Numbered from the stretch's first letter, positions 50,092 to 60,061 are shown. The stretch is DNA of 64,000 nt from Haliscomenobacter sp040403615 (GCF_040403615.1 NZ_JBBAKG010000004.1:72222-136221), one strand, 5' to 3'. Numbers and translations: made by a program. Notes: generated by a model from the letters alone, not told the origin.

Positions 50092-52746
50092 TCAAAATCC
50101 GTTCCCTTCTCCCCCATCTTTCAAGTCATCGTTTTTAATCTTGGCGTTGCGCTGACGTGGAGCTTTGTTGAAATCCAGCTTGCCAAAGCGGTAGCTGAAA
50201 CTCAGGCCATAAGAGCGTTGGGCAAAAGAATACGAGCTGGTTTGCCGGAAATTTGCACTTTCCAATCGCGTTGGGAAGGTCACATCACGCTTGAATGGTT
50301 GTACCACCACGATTCCGATGCTGCCTTTTTTCTTCCAAATTTCCTTTCGTAAGCCAAAAGAACTGCGGGTGTATGCAGAACGAACCCCCTGAATCCCCAC
50401 GCGTGGAGAAAGGTAAAATCCATTTGCTTCAAACTTGATGTCTTTGGGCAAACTGAGGGTAAAATTCAGGTTGCCATTCCAGACGATGCCAGAATTGGTA
50501 ACGCGTTCACCAGCCAGGATTCCTTCTCCGGTGTAATGTGATACCGTTGCACCGCCCCGCAGTTGGATTTTTTTGATGGTTACCGAAGAAAAGAAATTGA
50601 ATCCAACGGTGGTACTCTTGCCAATGTTTTGGTAGGTCGTGATGCTGATGCCATTGTCGATTTGGCCAAGGAAAGGCTTAATGCTGTTGAGCAAAGCCGC
50701 CTGATCGGCAGGAATGTTGTTTACATCATTGACAACGATGGTGTACGGCTCAATGATCGCATCCGTAAAACGGGTAAAAATCCCCGCATTGATGACCGTT
50801 CCGCCTTTCAGAAAGGTATTGTACGTAAACTCCAACTGATCGGTTTGCTCTGGAAACAACAAGGGTGTACCCACCGTAATGTCGCGGGGGTCGGTTAGTT
50901 CGATGTACGGGTTCACGTAGCGCAAACTTGGGCGCTGAATGCGATTGGAATAGCTCAGTTTGACCGAAGAACCCGGTTTTTTCAGGATGTGGTTGATGGT
51001 GATGCTGGGCAAAAAGTTGTCGTAATCCGAAGAAAACGGCACACGTTCCTGGTTGCGGTATTTGCCTGCAATGTCGGTGTGCTCGTAGCGGGTTCCGGCC
51101 AGCAGTCCCCATTTGTCGCTCAATTTGATGTTGAACGAAGCATAGGCGGCCAAGACATTTTGGTCGTAAAGAAACACATCCGAGCGCTGGAGGTCTTCAA
51201 CGTATTGCTTGCTGTCCTCGTTGAATTTGCTGTAAGTAAAATCACTATCAATGTTGCGCAATACCCCTTTTACCCCAGTTTCCAGCTTTACTTTTTTGCT
51301 AAACGGGTGGGCGTAATCCATCTGAAAAGTGGTTTCGATGTTGATGCCTCGGTTGTCGTTTTTCTCGTTGCGCAGCAAGTTAGGATCGTTGCCTGCCTGG
51401 GTCAGGCTGTTTTTGGTAAAACTGTTTTGTCCGGTCAACTGAAAGGAGAAAGACAATTCCTGTTCAGGCGTTTTGAAGGTATGGCGGTAGTCGGAGTTCC
51501 AGTCGAATCCTCCCCGCAATGAGTTTGCTTCCGCAATGCGGGTGTATTCCTGGCGAAAACCGCTAGCTGGGTCTAAAAACAGTGCCTTGGTGGTATTGTC
51601 AGAAGCTTGGCCAAAACCATTAAAAGTCAAGGTAGAGTTGATGCTGTTGTAGGCGTTCAGGTCGTAGCTCATGCCCAGGGTTCCCCTTGGCCCATAAAAG
51701 CTACTGGTACCTTCTGTTTGTTGATCCAGGGTGCGTGTGCCCGTACTCAGGAAATCTTCGCGCAGGAAAGTAGAACTGGAAGGCCGGGGAGGCGTATAAA
51801 AACTGCCCCCGTTGAAATTGAGACCAAAGCGGCCTCTTTGGTAATTCAGCGAAAGGTTTGCGTTGTTGGAACGCGTACCTCCCGATGCCGAGATGGTACC
51901 GGTAAAACCCTCTGCCGATTTTTTCTTGGTGATGATGTTGACGATGCCCGCGCTGCCTTCGCCGTCATACTTGGCCGATGGGCTAGTGATTACCTCCACG
52001 GTTTTGATCTGGTCAGCAGGAATGGACTTTAGGGCATCGCTGACGTTTCCGCCAGAAAACAAGGCCGAAGTTTTGCCATTGATCAAAATCTGGATGTTGC
52101 TCGATCCTCTCAAAGAAAGATTGCCATCTCCATCAACGGCCAAAAGAGGTACTCTTTGCAGCACATCGCCAGCGTTGCCTACGCTGCTGGTGATGTCTTT
52201 ATCGGCATTGTACACGAATTTGTCGATCTTGTTTTCCATCACCGCTTGTTGCCCGACCACTTCAACCGTACCCAGGTTTACGCTTTCGGCGGCAATAGAG
52301 AAGTTGCCCGTGGTGTAATCGGGCTTTTGTGGCGTCAGATTGATGCCTTTGATGGTTTTGCTGCGGTAACCAATGAAGGAAAAGGACAAGTCGTATTTGC
52401 CAAGGGTAACTTCAGGAAATTTGAAAGCGCCTTTTTCGTCGGTAACTACCCCCGTGAGTTGTTTTTGGGTTTGGGCATTGAGCAATACCACCGTCGCAAA
52501 TTCAACGGGTTGTCGGGAGGCGGAATCAAGCAAAACACCCGCAATGCGCCCTGTGATGCTGGGGCCTTGAGCTTGCCATGCTCCGGGAGCTTGCCCAGCA
52601 GGTTTTGCGCCTGGTGCAGCTTGTTGGCCTTGCCATTGCTGGGTAGGCTTCTTGGTGGTATCCTGAGCAGGTTTTGCCACTGGTTGTTGGGCACTAAGGC
52701 CAATTGCCAGTAAAAAAAACAGTTGGGTGAAGATGGTCTTTTTCAT
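50092..52746 (-). CDS. TonB-dependent receptor, OMP beta-barrel family (copy 2)
   Basis: 884 residues from the ATG at 52746 (MKKTIFTQLFFLLAIGLSAQ signal). The frame runs 18 codons higher. A low-complexity Gln/Pro/Ala/Lys segment of about 45 residues follows the signal, then a CarboxypepD_reg-like domain (GRIAGVLLDSASRQPVEFATVVLL), a plug (VLQRVPLLAVDGDGNLSLRGSSNIQILINGK) and a long outer-membrane barrel ending in a Gly/Asn/Phe tail. About half identical by eye to the upstream neighbour, which lacks the low-complexity segment. 54 nt after that gene and probably co-transcribed. Ligand unknown. Confidence 0.88.
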   Translation of the reverse strand: MKKTIFTQLFFLLAIGLSAQQPVAKPAQDTTKKPTQQWQGQQAAPGAKPAGQAPGAWQAQGPSITGRIAGVLLDSASRQPVEFATVVLLNAQTQKQLTGVVTDEKGAFKFPEVTLGKYDLSFSFIGYRSKTIKGINLTPQKPDYTTGNFSIAAESVNLGTVEVVGQQAVMENKIDKFVYNADKDITSSVGNAGDVLQRVPLLAVDGDGNLSLRGSSNIQILINGKTSALFSGGNVSDALKSIPADQIKTVEVITSPSAKYDGEGSAGIVNIITKKKSAEGFTGTISASGGTRSNNANLSLNYQRGRFGLNFNGGSFYTPPRPSSSTFLREDFLSTGTRTLDQQTEGTSSFYGPRGTLGMSYDLNAYNSINSTLTFNGFGQASDNTTKALFLDPASGFRQEYTRIAEANSLRGGFDWNSDYRHTFKTPEQELSFSFQLTGQNSFTKNSLTQAGNDPNLLRNEKNDNRGINIETTFQMDYAHPFSKKVKLETGVKGVLRNIDSDFTYSKFNEDSKQYVEDLQRSDVFLYDQNVLAAYASFNIKLSDKWGLLAGTRYEHTDIAGKYRNQERVPFSSDYDNFLPSITINHILKKPGSSVKLSYSNRIQRPSLRYVNPYIELTDPRDITVGTPLLFPEQTDQLEFTYNTFLKGGTVINAGIFTRFTDAIIEPYTIVVNDVNNIPADQAALLNSIKPFLGQIDNGISITTYQNIGKSTTVGFNFFSSVTIKKIQLRGGATVSHYTGEGILAGERVTNSGIVWNGNLNFTLSLPKDIKFEANGFYLSPRVGIQGVRSAYTRSSFGLRKEIWKKKGSIGIVVVQPFKRDVTFPTRLESANFRQTSSYSFAQRSYGLSFSYRFGKLDFNKAPRQRNAKIKNDDLKDGGEGNGF

Positions 52747-52800
52747 TCTTGAATCCTTAGGATATAGGATGGTTAATTGATTTTTTGAGATAAAGTGCAC

Positions 52801-55245
52801 TTAGAAACCGTTGTCGCCGCCTTCGCCGCGATACTCTCTGCCACTGCGCTCTTTGAAATCCAGTTTTCCAAACCGATAACTTAAACTAATTCCATAAGAA
52901 CGCTGGGCAAAAGCAAACTCGCTGTACTGCGTAAAGTTGGTACCTTCCAAGCGGTTTGGAAACTTGAGGTATTTGGAAAACGGTTGTACAATCACGATTC
53001 CAATGGAGCCTTTTTTCTGCCAGATGTTTTTTCTTATGGCGAAAGAGCTGCGTGAATAAGCTGCTCTGGAGCCTTGCAGCCCCACCCGGGGAGCAGCATA
53101 AAAGCCATCGACTTCCGCACGCAAGGTTTTGCTAAAGGTATAGCTCAAATTCAGGTTTCCGTTCCAAAAAGCCCCAGAATTGGTGATGCGCACATTATTG
53201 ACCAGCCCTTGGCCCGTATAGTAGATCACCGTAGCGTTCCCTCTCAATTGCAGTTTGTCTTTTAACGTAACCGATGCAAAAAGGTTACCACCCATGGTGT
53301 TGCTTTTGCCAATGTTTTGGAAAGAGGTCAAACTGACCCCATCTGCCTGAATGGTCAAGATCGGTTCGATGATGTCGCGCGTTTCGCGGTAAAAAGCACT
53401 AACGTTAATATTGACAGCCTTAGCGTTGGCATTGTAGCCCAGTTCAAGCTGATCGGTTATTTCGGGCAAGAGTTTGGGGTTGCCCACGGTGATATCGCGA
53501 GGGTCGCTGATGGCCACATAAGGATTGAGGAATTCTTCATCTGGTCGTTCGATCCGCTGATTGAAGCTCAGTTTTATGCCACTAAGTTTGCTGAATTTGT
53601 AATTAAGCGTGGCATTGGGCAATACATTGTAGTAATCGAAAGAAAAAGCCTGACGCTCTGCATTGGCAAAATCTCCCCTGATGGCCGTTCCTTCATAGCG
53701 TACACCGGTCAGGAGTCCCCATTTATCAGACAATTCAAAATTGAAAGAGGTATAGCCTGCAAGTACATCTTGCTGGTAATCAAATTGATCAGAGCGCAAT
53801 TCATCCAGTACAAAAGTTTGGGAGGCTGCATTAAAATTGCGGTAATTGTAATCACTTTTGATGGAGCGGAAGGTTCCTTTGATCCCAGTCTCGAATTTTA
53901 TTGCCTCTCCAAAAGGGTGTGTGTAGTCCAATTTAAGGTAAGTTTCAAGATTGCGGCTTTGATTGCCATTGCTTTCATTGCGCGTAAGAGAGGGGTCGTT
54001 GCCTTGCTGGGTCAAAAAATTATCCACATTCTCTTCGTCATTTTCTACTTGTACTTCAAAGGAAAGCTCCTGATCTGGCTTTCTGAAGGTTCGACTGTAT
54101 TCCATGGTCCAATCCAATCCGCCACTGCCGTTGTTACTGGTCGATTCGCGCGTATATTCCTGGCGTAAATTCTGGCTGGGATCGGTAAACAATGCATTGG
54201 TGAACCCGGAATTTTTCCCGTTTCTATTGCCATAGCTAAGGGATGTAGTAAAGTGGTTGTAGGCGTTGATGTCGTAGTTCAGCTCCAGGTTGCTTCTGTA
54301 GCCCGATCTGGTGTTGTTGCCGGTGGACGACTGTGTCAGGATTCGTTCGCCTGCGGCCAAAAAATCGCGGCGTTCAAAATTACTGATAGACGGACGATTG
54401 GGAGAGTCGCGAAATCCTCCGTTAAAACTAACCCCAAGCCTTCCCTGCGCGTAAGTCAGGCCAAGATTTCCATTATTTGCCCGGGTACCTACCGATGCAG
54501 AAGTATTGCCGGTAAAACCCTGAGGTGATTTTTTGCGGGTTACGATGTTGATGATCCCGGCACTGCCTTCTGCATCATACCGGGCAGAGGGGCTGGTTAT
54601 CACTTCGATGCTTTTGATTTGCTCCGCAGGAATGGATTTGAGTGCTTCGGCAACTCCACCAGAAAAGATGGAAGAAGGCCGGCCATTGATCAATATTTGC
54701 ACATTGCTGGATCCCCTCAAGCTCACGCCACCGTTGACATCGACAGATAACATCGGAACCCGTTGCAGCACGTCCGATGCGTCACCACCAGCTGTAGACA
54801 AATCTTTTTCAGCGTTGTACACCAGTTTATCGATCTTGTTTTCAATAATCGAAGCTTGGCCTACAATTTCTACCCCGTCCAGCGTATAACTCTCTGGTGA
54901 AATCGGAACGGTATTTACCGATAAATCTGGCTTTTCAGGGCTAAGGGTAAGGTTGTTCAGCGCTTTATTTTTGTAGCCGATAAAGGAAAAAAGCAATTGA
55001 TATTTGCCCAGCGCTACTTCGTTGAACTTGAATTCTCCTTTATCGTCGGTAGTAACTCCGTCGATTTGCTTTTGGGTTTGGGCTTCAATCAATACCACGG
55101 TGGCAAACTCTACGGGTTGCCGACTGACTGAATCCATCAAAAAACCGGAAATTCTTCCGGTAATAGTAGACTTCCCACCTGACTTTTGTGCAGATAGAAT
55201 GGACGAAAAAAGAATAGATAGCAGGAAGATGTAAGTGTATTTCAT
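52801..55245 (-). CDS. TonB-dependent receptor, OMP beta-barrel family (copy 1)
   Basis: 814 residues from the ATG at 55245 (MKYTYIFLLSILFSSILSAQ signal). CarboxypepD_reg-like domain (ITGRISGFLMDSVSRQPVEFATVVLIEAQ), plug domain with VLQRVPMLSVDVNGGVSLRGSSNVQILINGR, VEVITSPSARYDAEGSAGIINIVT-type strand, then a large barrel with RYGISLSYRFGKLDF close to the end. Tandem paralogue of the next gene. A strong promoter with a short leader lies just upstream, separating it from the anti-sigma-like gene. Ligand unknown; the family often serves in peptide or metal uptake or surface function. Confidence 0.88.
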   Translation of the reverse strand: MKYTYIFLLSILFSSILSAQKSGGKSTITGRISGFLMDSVSRQPVEFATVVLIEAQTQKQIDGVTTDDKGEFKFNEVALGKYQLLFSFIGYKNKALNNLTLSPEKPDLSVNTVPISPESYTLDGVEIVGQASIIENKIDKLVYNAEKDLSTAGGDASDVLQRVPMLSVDVNGGVSLRGSSNVQILINGRPSSIFSGGVAEALKSIPAEQIKSIEVITSPSARYDAEGSAGIINIVTRKKSPQGFTGNTSASVGTRANNGNLGLTYAQGRLGVSFNGGFRDSPNRPSISNFERRDFLAAGERILTQSSTGNNTRSGYRSNLELNYDINAYNHFTTSLSYGNRNGKNSGFTNALFTDPSQNLRQEYTRESTSNNGSGGLDWTMEYSRTFRKPDQELSFEVQVENDEENVDNFLTQQGNDPSLTRNESNGNQSRNLETYLKLDYTHPFGEAIKFETGIKGTFRSIKSDYNYRNFNAASQTFVLDELRSDQFDYQQDVLAGYTSFNFELSDKWGLLTGVRYEGTAIRGDFANAERQAFSFDYYNVLPNATLNYKFSKLSGIKLSFNQRIERPDEEFLNPYVAISDPRDITVGNPKLLPEITDQLELGYNANAKAVNINVSAFYRETRDIIEPILTIQADGVSLTSFQNIGKSNTMGGNLFASVTLKDKLQLRGNATVIYYTGQGLVNNVRITNSGAFWNGNLNLSYTFSKTLRAEVDGFYAAPRVGLQGSRAAYSRSSFAIRKNIWQKKGSIGIVIVQPFSKYLKFPNRLEGTNFTQYSEFAFAQRSYGISLSYRFGKLDFKERSGREYRGEGGDNGF

Positions 55246-55269
55246 ACTGATTTTTTGGCATTTGCGCTG

Positions 55270-55300
55270 CAAAAGTACATTGGTTTAAAAGGCAAATAAA
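55270..55300 (-). promoter_or_regulatory. Promoter of the receptor pair
   Basis: On the minus strand: TTTA (55300-55297), exactly 19 nt, then TACTTTTG (55277-55270), a perfect TAnnTTTG -7 box. The start codon at 55245 is 24 nt further on. Among the best promoter matches in the window. Confidence 0.65.
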
Positions 55301-55422
55301 GAGGTGAAATACCCGAAGGAGTTAAAGTGTTGGAAAAAATGGAGAAAAGATGCCAGACGGCAGTAGAGAGTCGACGAAGGGGAAATGTTGTTTCCCGTTT
55401 ATGCAGTCTAATGATTTCAAAA

Positions 55423-56664
55423 TCATTTAAACACCACCTTATATATCACCCAAACCCCCGGTTTGACGTTGCGCCATTTCGGGCCATTTTCAATCAGGTG
55501 TTCCGCGGCCTGATCACAGCCAAAACCCAAAGACCGGAGGATGCCGATGCGAGTAGGCGAACCATCTTTTTCGAACGTAAATTCCAGGGTTACATCGCCA
55601 CTGATCATGTTGCGCTTGGCTTCGTATGGGGTTTCCAGGTTCTCGCGGATGTATTGCTCAAATTTTTCAAAACCGCCAATGGGACTGGGATATCCTACTC
55701 CATCCCGACGGTCGCTGGCGTCAAAAGATTTTTTTACGGCTTTGGTTTTGCGTTTCAGCACTACCTTTTCGTTGCCATCGTCCAGGCGAAGGGATTGCAG
55801 TTCAAAATCATTGGCCATGACTTTTACTTGTGCTGGAGCCGATGAGGGCAATTCAAAAGCGCCTTCCTGATTGGTGATTGCAAAGGTGTTGGCATTTTTT
55901 TGTACAGGCACTCCGCCAGCCCGTTGCCCTTGATCGTCCAATATAATTCCACCTACTGTAGTCACGGGTTGAATTTGTACATCTTTTGAATTGAATGCAT
56001 TGACAGGTTTGTCTGCCTCTGTTATTGCCAAATCGGGCATGGCACGGGTACTCGCGGCATTTCCTGAAGCATGCTCTTTTATTTTGCTGATCTCTGCTGC
56101 TTCTGGCTGGGCGACATCGGCTTCATCTGAAGCATTGGACTCGCCTGCTTCATCTTTTTCAGGGGCATCCCCTGGGCCATTCTCGGTTCTCTTGGCCGGG
56201 TCTGTGATTTGTTTGTTTTTGGTAAGGGGCAAGGGAGATTCCGTTCGCTTGAGTTGAACATCAGCGACGCTTGGAACTGGTTCGGTTGAATCTGAAACAG
56301 GGTTGTTTTTGGATTCAAGTGTTGGAACTTGAATGGCCAGGTTGTCTTTAGGGCTGGAATCCATCAGCCACCGCCATCCAAAAACAACCAATAAAAGTAC
56401 TGCCGCCACTGCTGCCATGCGCGGAAACCAGACCATGATGACGCCCCCTCTTTTTTTATCACTTTGCGCTCTTTCGGCGATTTTGGCATTCAACTCATTT
56501 ATGCGGGATATATGCTCTTTTTGAGGGTTTTGGCTAAAGCCCTCCCATGCATCCGACAGGAAAGGATCTTCCTGGGCCGAACGTTCCAAACGACTCTCCT
56601 CTGCCCGCCGTACTTCGCCGCGCAGCCATTGCCGCAATAGAGTATTCAATCCTTGGTTTTGCAT
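55423..56664 (-). CDS. Anti-sigma-like membrane protein with TonB C-terminal domain
   Basis: 413 residues. N-terminus (LLRQWLRGEVRRAEESRLERSAQEDPFLSDAWEGFS) is the cytoplasmic helical part common in Bacteroidota anti-sigma/TonB hybrids. One membrane helix at about 80-100 (MAAVAAVLLLVVFGWRWLM). A long Asp/Glu/Ala/Pro-rich periplasmic linker follows, then a carboxypeptidase-regulatory-like fold (GGIILDDQGQRAGGVPVQ) and a TonB_C-like domain (YPSPIGGFEKFEQYIRENL, VTLEFTFEKDGSPTRIGILRSLG). Sits 36 nt after the ECF sigma gene, so it likely tethers or senses for that factor. Confidence 0.8.
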   Translation of the reverse strand: MQNQGLNTLLRQWLRGEVRRAEESRLERSAQEDPFLSDAWEGFSQNPQKEHISRINELNAKIAERAQSDKKRGGVIMVWFPRMAAVAAVLLLVVFGWRWLMDSSPKDNLAIQVPTLESKNNPVSDSTEPVPSVADVQLKRTESPLPLTKNKQITDPAKRTENGPGDAPEKDEAGESNASDEADVAQPEAAEISKIKEHASGNAASTRAMPDLAITEADKPVNAFNSKDVQIQPVTTVGGIILDDQGQRAGGVPVQKNANTFAITNQEGAFELPSSAPAQVKVMANDFELQSLRLDDGNEKVVLKRKTKAVKKSFDASDRRDGVGYPSPIGGFEKFEQYIRENLETPYEAKRNMISGDVTLEFTFEKDGSPTRIGILRSLGFGCDQAAEHLIENGPKWRNVKPGVWVIYKVVFK

Positions 56665-56687
56665 GTTAAATGTTTGTTGAACATCCG

Positions 56688-56705
56688 CGTAGGGATGCCC
56701 CTACG
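56688..56705. repeat. Short copy of the GTAGGGGCA palindromic repeat
   Basis: CGTAGGG (56688-56694) pairs with CCCTACG (56699-56705). On the minus strand it reads CGTAGGGGCATCCCTACG and its TAG is the stop codon of the sigma factor gene. Confidence 0.7.
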
Positions 56706-57279
56706 TGGGCGTACCTACACAATTTTTCAAATTCCGTCGACCATTCTGAATATGCGACCGAACAACGTTCAGGTCAATGTTCAGGCCATCTGAGATGTCT
56801 TTGTAACTGCGGTCGTCAAAGTAAAACAATCGAATACACTCCTTTTGTTGTTCGGGCAAAGCATCGACGCAATTTTCCAATTTTTTCAGGATAATTTCAC
56901 GATCGCTTGGTGCTTCGGTTTCTGGATGCGAAAACTCCAGGGAATACATAAGGCCAGGGTCAAAACTTACTGTTAAATTTTGTCCGGCTTTGCGCAAGCG
57001 CATCAGGCAGTGGTTTTTGGCCAGGACGTACAGCCAGGGGCGAAATTTATCTACCTCGTATTTTTTGGCTTTTGAGATCAATTCCTCAAAAATATCCATC
57101 ACTGCGTCACTGGCCTGTTCTTCCTGCCTGAAATACTTGAGGCAAACTCCATACACCAATTCTGTATAACGACTGTACAATATGCCCAAAACCTGCAAGT
57201 CGCCACTCGATTGGTAGTGGTTCAACAATGCTTCGTCAGAAGACGTGTCAATTTTGGGTTTGAACAAGCGCAGTTTCAA
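56701..57279 (-). CDS. ECF RNA polymerase sigma-70 factor
   Basis: 192 residues. Region 2 (LYSRYTELVYGVCLKYFRQEEQASDAVMDIFEELI, FRPWLYVLAKNHCLMRLRK) and region 4 (ALPEQQKECIRLFYFDDRSYKDISDGLNIDLNVVRSHIQNGRRNLKNC) are both complete. The best start is TTG at 57279; no in-frame ATG was found upstream and the first internal ones would delete region 2. The stop TAG belongs to a palindromic repeat. It heads a locus with an anti-sigma-like gene and two receptors. Confidence 0.9.
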   Translation of the reverse strand: MKLRLFKPKIDTSSDEALLNHYQSSGDLQVLGILYSRYTELVYGVCLKYFRQEEQASDAVMDIFEELISKAKKYEVDKFRPWLYVLAKNHCLMRLRKAGQNLTVSFDPGLMYSLEFSHPETEAPSDREIILKKLENCVDALPEQQKECIRLFYFDDRSYKDISDGLNIDLNVVRSHIQNGRRNLKNCVGTPT

Positions 57280-57457
57280 TTTGTTGAATTTGTCATTTGG
57301 CCATCGGAATTGTGATTGTAAAAATAGGAAAATGGAATTGGGAATTGGTATCCGCCAAAAAAAATCTTAGATTCCTCTTTAATGCCCACAAAAAGCCCGA
57401 TCTTTTGGACGCATTTATCCGATGCAACAAATTTTTCATACCAAAACCTAGAAAACC

Positions 57458-58390
57458 ATGCAAACCATCCTAGGCGCAGGGGGCGTAATCGGCACTGATC
57501 TGGCTAAAGCATTGATGATTTATACCGACAAAATACGCTTGGTAAGCCGCAATCCCAAAGCAGTAAACGACAATGATGAATTGTTTTCAGCAGATCTACT
57601 GGATCCTGAAGCGGTAAAAAAAGCCCTGGTGGGTTCTGAAATTGCTTATCTGACGGCAGGTTTACCTTATGTAGCCAAGCTATGGCAAGAGAAATGGCCC
57701 ATTTTGATGCACAATGTAATCGAGGCTTGCAAAGCCAATGGCACCAAACTGGTTTTTTTCAGCAATGTATATGGCCTGGGCAAAGTAGATGGCTGGATGA
57801 CTGAAGAAAGCCCTCTGAATCCTTGCAGCAAAAAAGGGGAAGTTCGGGCTCAAATTGAACAGATGATCCTGGATGAAGTGAAAAAAGGAACGCTACAGGC
57901 GATTATCGCCCGTGCTGCTGATTTTTACGGCCCTGGCGCTGTACTCAGTTTTATCGATTTTACGGTTTTCCAAAACCTGGCCAAGGGAAAAACCCCCCAA
58001 CTCATGGTGTCGGATAAAACCAAACATTCTTTTACCTATACGCCTGATGCTGCCCGAGCTACCGCAGTACTGGGCAACACTGCTTCCGCCTACAATCAGA
58101 TCTGGCACTTGCCAACCGATCCCAACACTTTAACGGGTCGTGAATTCGTACAATTGGCCGCCGAAGCTTTTGGAGCAAAATACAAATTGAACCTTTTGCC
58201 CAAATTCATGGTTCGGGTCTTAGGGTTGTTTATCCCTGCACTGGGCGAATCGGTCGAAATGCTGTACCAAAACGCCTACGATTACCAGTTTGACAGTTCT
58301 AAATACGTCAAACACTTTAAACACGAAGCTACACCCTATCAAGAAGGCATCAAACAAACAGCGGTCTATTTGCAACAGCAAAAATCTTAA
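57458..58390 (+). CDS. NAD-dependent epimerase/dehydratase family protein
   Basis: 310 residues. Rossmann start ILGAGGVIGTDLAKAL (GxGxxG-like), the acidic end of strand 2, SNVYGLGK (Ser and Tyr of the extended SDR group; the usual YxxxK is not obvious) and a C-terminal substrate domain. Substrate unknown. It ends 40 nt before gapN on the same strand. Confidence 0.8.
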   Translation: MQTILGAGGVIGTDLAKALMIYTDKIRLVSRNPKAVNDNDELFSADLLDPEAVKKALVGSEIAYLTAGLPYVAKLWQEKWPILMHNVIEACKANGTKLVFFSNVYGLGKVDGWMTEESPLNPCSKKGEVRAQIEQMILDEVKKGTLQAIIARAADFYGPGAVLSFIDFTVFQNLAKGKTPQLMVSDKTKHSFTYTPDAARATAVLGNTASAYNQIWHLPTDPNTLTGREFVQLAAEAFGAKYKLNLLPKFMVRVLGLFIPALGESVEMLYQNAYDYQFDSSKYVKHFKHEATPYQEGIKQTAVYLQQQKS

Positions 58391-58430
58391 AGTTGCAGTA
58401 TCCGCTGCTATCCAACCAACCATTCAAACA

Positions 58431-60059
58431 ATGAGCACATTGACACAACAATTGGCAAAGCTTTTTCCGCAGGAAAGTGAAATTCCACTGGAAAACAGGC
58501 TAGACCACCCCATCCATCAACGCGAAATGCTCATTGATGGGGAAATGATTCCTTGGGAAGGTACGGTCCAAGACGTGTATTCTCCGGTATATGTCCAAAC
58601 CGATGCTGGTCTACAGCGTTTGTTGATTGGCAGCTATCCATTGGCCGGCCAAGCAGAAGCAGATGCAGCATTAGAGGCCGCAGTCCATGCTTTTGACAAC
58701 GGTCGGGGGGAGTGGCCAACCATGACCACTGGCGAGCGCATTGCCTGCATGGAGAAATTCATCGGCAAGATGATCGAACGCAAAGAATTGATCGTCAATT
58801 TGTTGATGTATGAAATTGGCAAATCAATGGCCGATTCCATCAAGGAGTTTGACCGGACTGTAGAGTACATCTACAACACCATCGACATGCTCAAGGAATT
58901 GGACCGCAATTCCTCCCGTTTTCGCATCGAGCAAGGCATCATCGGTCAAATTCGGCGTTCACCACTTGGGGTTGTACTTTGCATGGGGCCTTTCAACTAC
59001 CCCTTGAACGAGACATATACCATGTTGATACCGGCCTTGCTGATGGGCAATACCATTCTGTTCAAACCCCCAAAACACGGTACCCTGTTGCATTACCCCA
59101 TGCTCGAAGCCTTTCGCGACAGCTTCCCCAAAGGAGTGATGAATACCTTGTATGGTCGCGGAGGTACCGTCGTGCCGGCATTGATGCAATCGGGCAAAAT
59201 CAACGTGTTGACCTTAATCGGATCAAGCCGGGTAGCCAATGACCTGAAAAAAATGCACCCAAAAGTCAACCGACTGCGGGCAGTATTGGGACTTGATGCC
59301 AAAAATGCCGCGATCATTCTGGCGGATGCCGATATCGAACTGGCTGTAAAGGAATGCATTCTGGGCTCTTTGTCTTTCAACGGCCAGCGTTGTACGGCCA
59401 TCAAAATCATTTTGGTACACGAATCGATCGCGGAGGAATTTTTACAGAAATTTGCGGAAGCCGTCAATAAATTGCCTTTCGGGATGCCCTGGGAAAAAGG
59501 AGTAGCCATCACGCCACTGCCAGAACCCCAAAAACCGGCCCAACTCAAGGATTTGGTGGAAGATGCGGAAGCCCATGGTGCCAAAGTAATCAATGAAGGT
59601 GGCGGCACAATTCTTGAATCGTTCTTTTATCCGGCGGTGGTGTACCCGGTCAATGCTCAAATGAAAATTTACCGCGAGGAGCAGTTTGGTCCAGTTGTGC
59701 CCGTTGTGCCATTCGTTAGTATGGATGAACCGATTCAATACTTGGTCGACTCACCCCACGGCCAACAAGTCAGCATTTTTGGCAACGATCCCGATGAAAT
59801 TGCACACCTCGTGGATCAGTTGGTCAACCTGGTTAGCCGCGTCAACATCAACGCGCAATGTCAACGGGGCCCGGATACGTTCCCGTTTACGGGGCGAAAA
59901 GATTCAGCGGAAGGAACGCTTTCGGTAGAAGATGCCATTCGGGCTTTCTCCATCCGTACCATCGTGGCAACCAAAGAGACGGACAAGAACAAGGAAATCC
60001 TCAACGAAATCGTGGAGGGACATAAGTCACAGTTCTTGTCGACGAAGTTTATTTTTTAA
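58431..60059 (+). CDS. gapN: NADP-dependent non-phosphorylating glyceraldehyde-3-phosphate dehydrogenase
   Basis: 542 residues from the ATG at 58431; the frame reaches back into the upstream gene to 58290. Aldehyde dehydrogenase superfamily: catalytic Cys321 in FNGQRCTAIK, the Glu motif in LGLDAKNAAIILADAD (N in LxxKNA contact), and ICGPFNYPLNETYT-type oxyanion Asn in GPFNYPLNE. Oxidises glyceraldehyde-3-phosphate directly to 3-phosphoglycerate and yields NADPH. The match to GapN rather than other ALDH is by overall sequence recognition. Strong terminator follows. Confidence 0.85.
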   Translation: MSTLTQQLAKLFPQESEIPLENRLDHPIHQREMLIDGEMIPWEGTVQDVYSPVYVQTDAGLQRLLIGSYPLAGQAEADAALEAAVHAFDNGRGEWPTMTTGERIACMEKFIGKMIERKELIVNLLMYEIGKSMADSIKEFDRTVEYIYNTIDMLKELDRNSSRFRIEQGIIGQIRRSPLGVVLCMGPFNYPLNETYTMLIPALLMGNTILFKPPKHGTLLHYPMLEAFRDSFPKGVMNTLYGRGGTVVPALMQSGKINVLTLIGSSRVANDLKKMHPKVNRLRAVLGLDAKNAAIILADADIELAVKECILGSLSFNGQRCTAIKIILVHESIAEEFLQKFAEAVNKLPFGMPWEKGVAITPLPEPQKPAQLKDLVEDAEAHGAKVINEGGGTILESFFYPAVVYPVNAQMKIYREEQFGPVVPVVPFVSMDEPIQYLVDSPHGQQVSIFGNDPDEIAHLVDQLVNLVSRVNINAQCQRGPDTFPFTGRKDSAEGTLSVEDAIRAFSIRTIVATKETDKNKEILNEIVEGHKSQFLSTKFIF

Positions 60060-60061
60060 AT

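Noticed and set aside
58290..58430. N-terminal extension of gapN overlapping the upstream gene
   Set aside because: It lies within the 3' end of the epimerase-like gene in another frame and precedes the family start; the ATG at 58431 fits.
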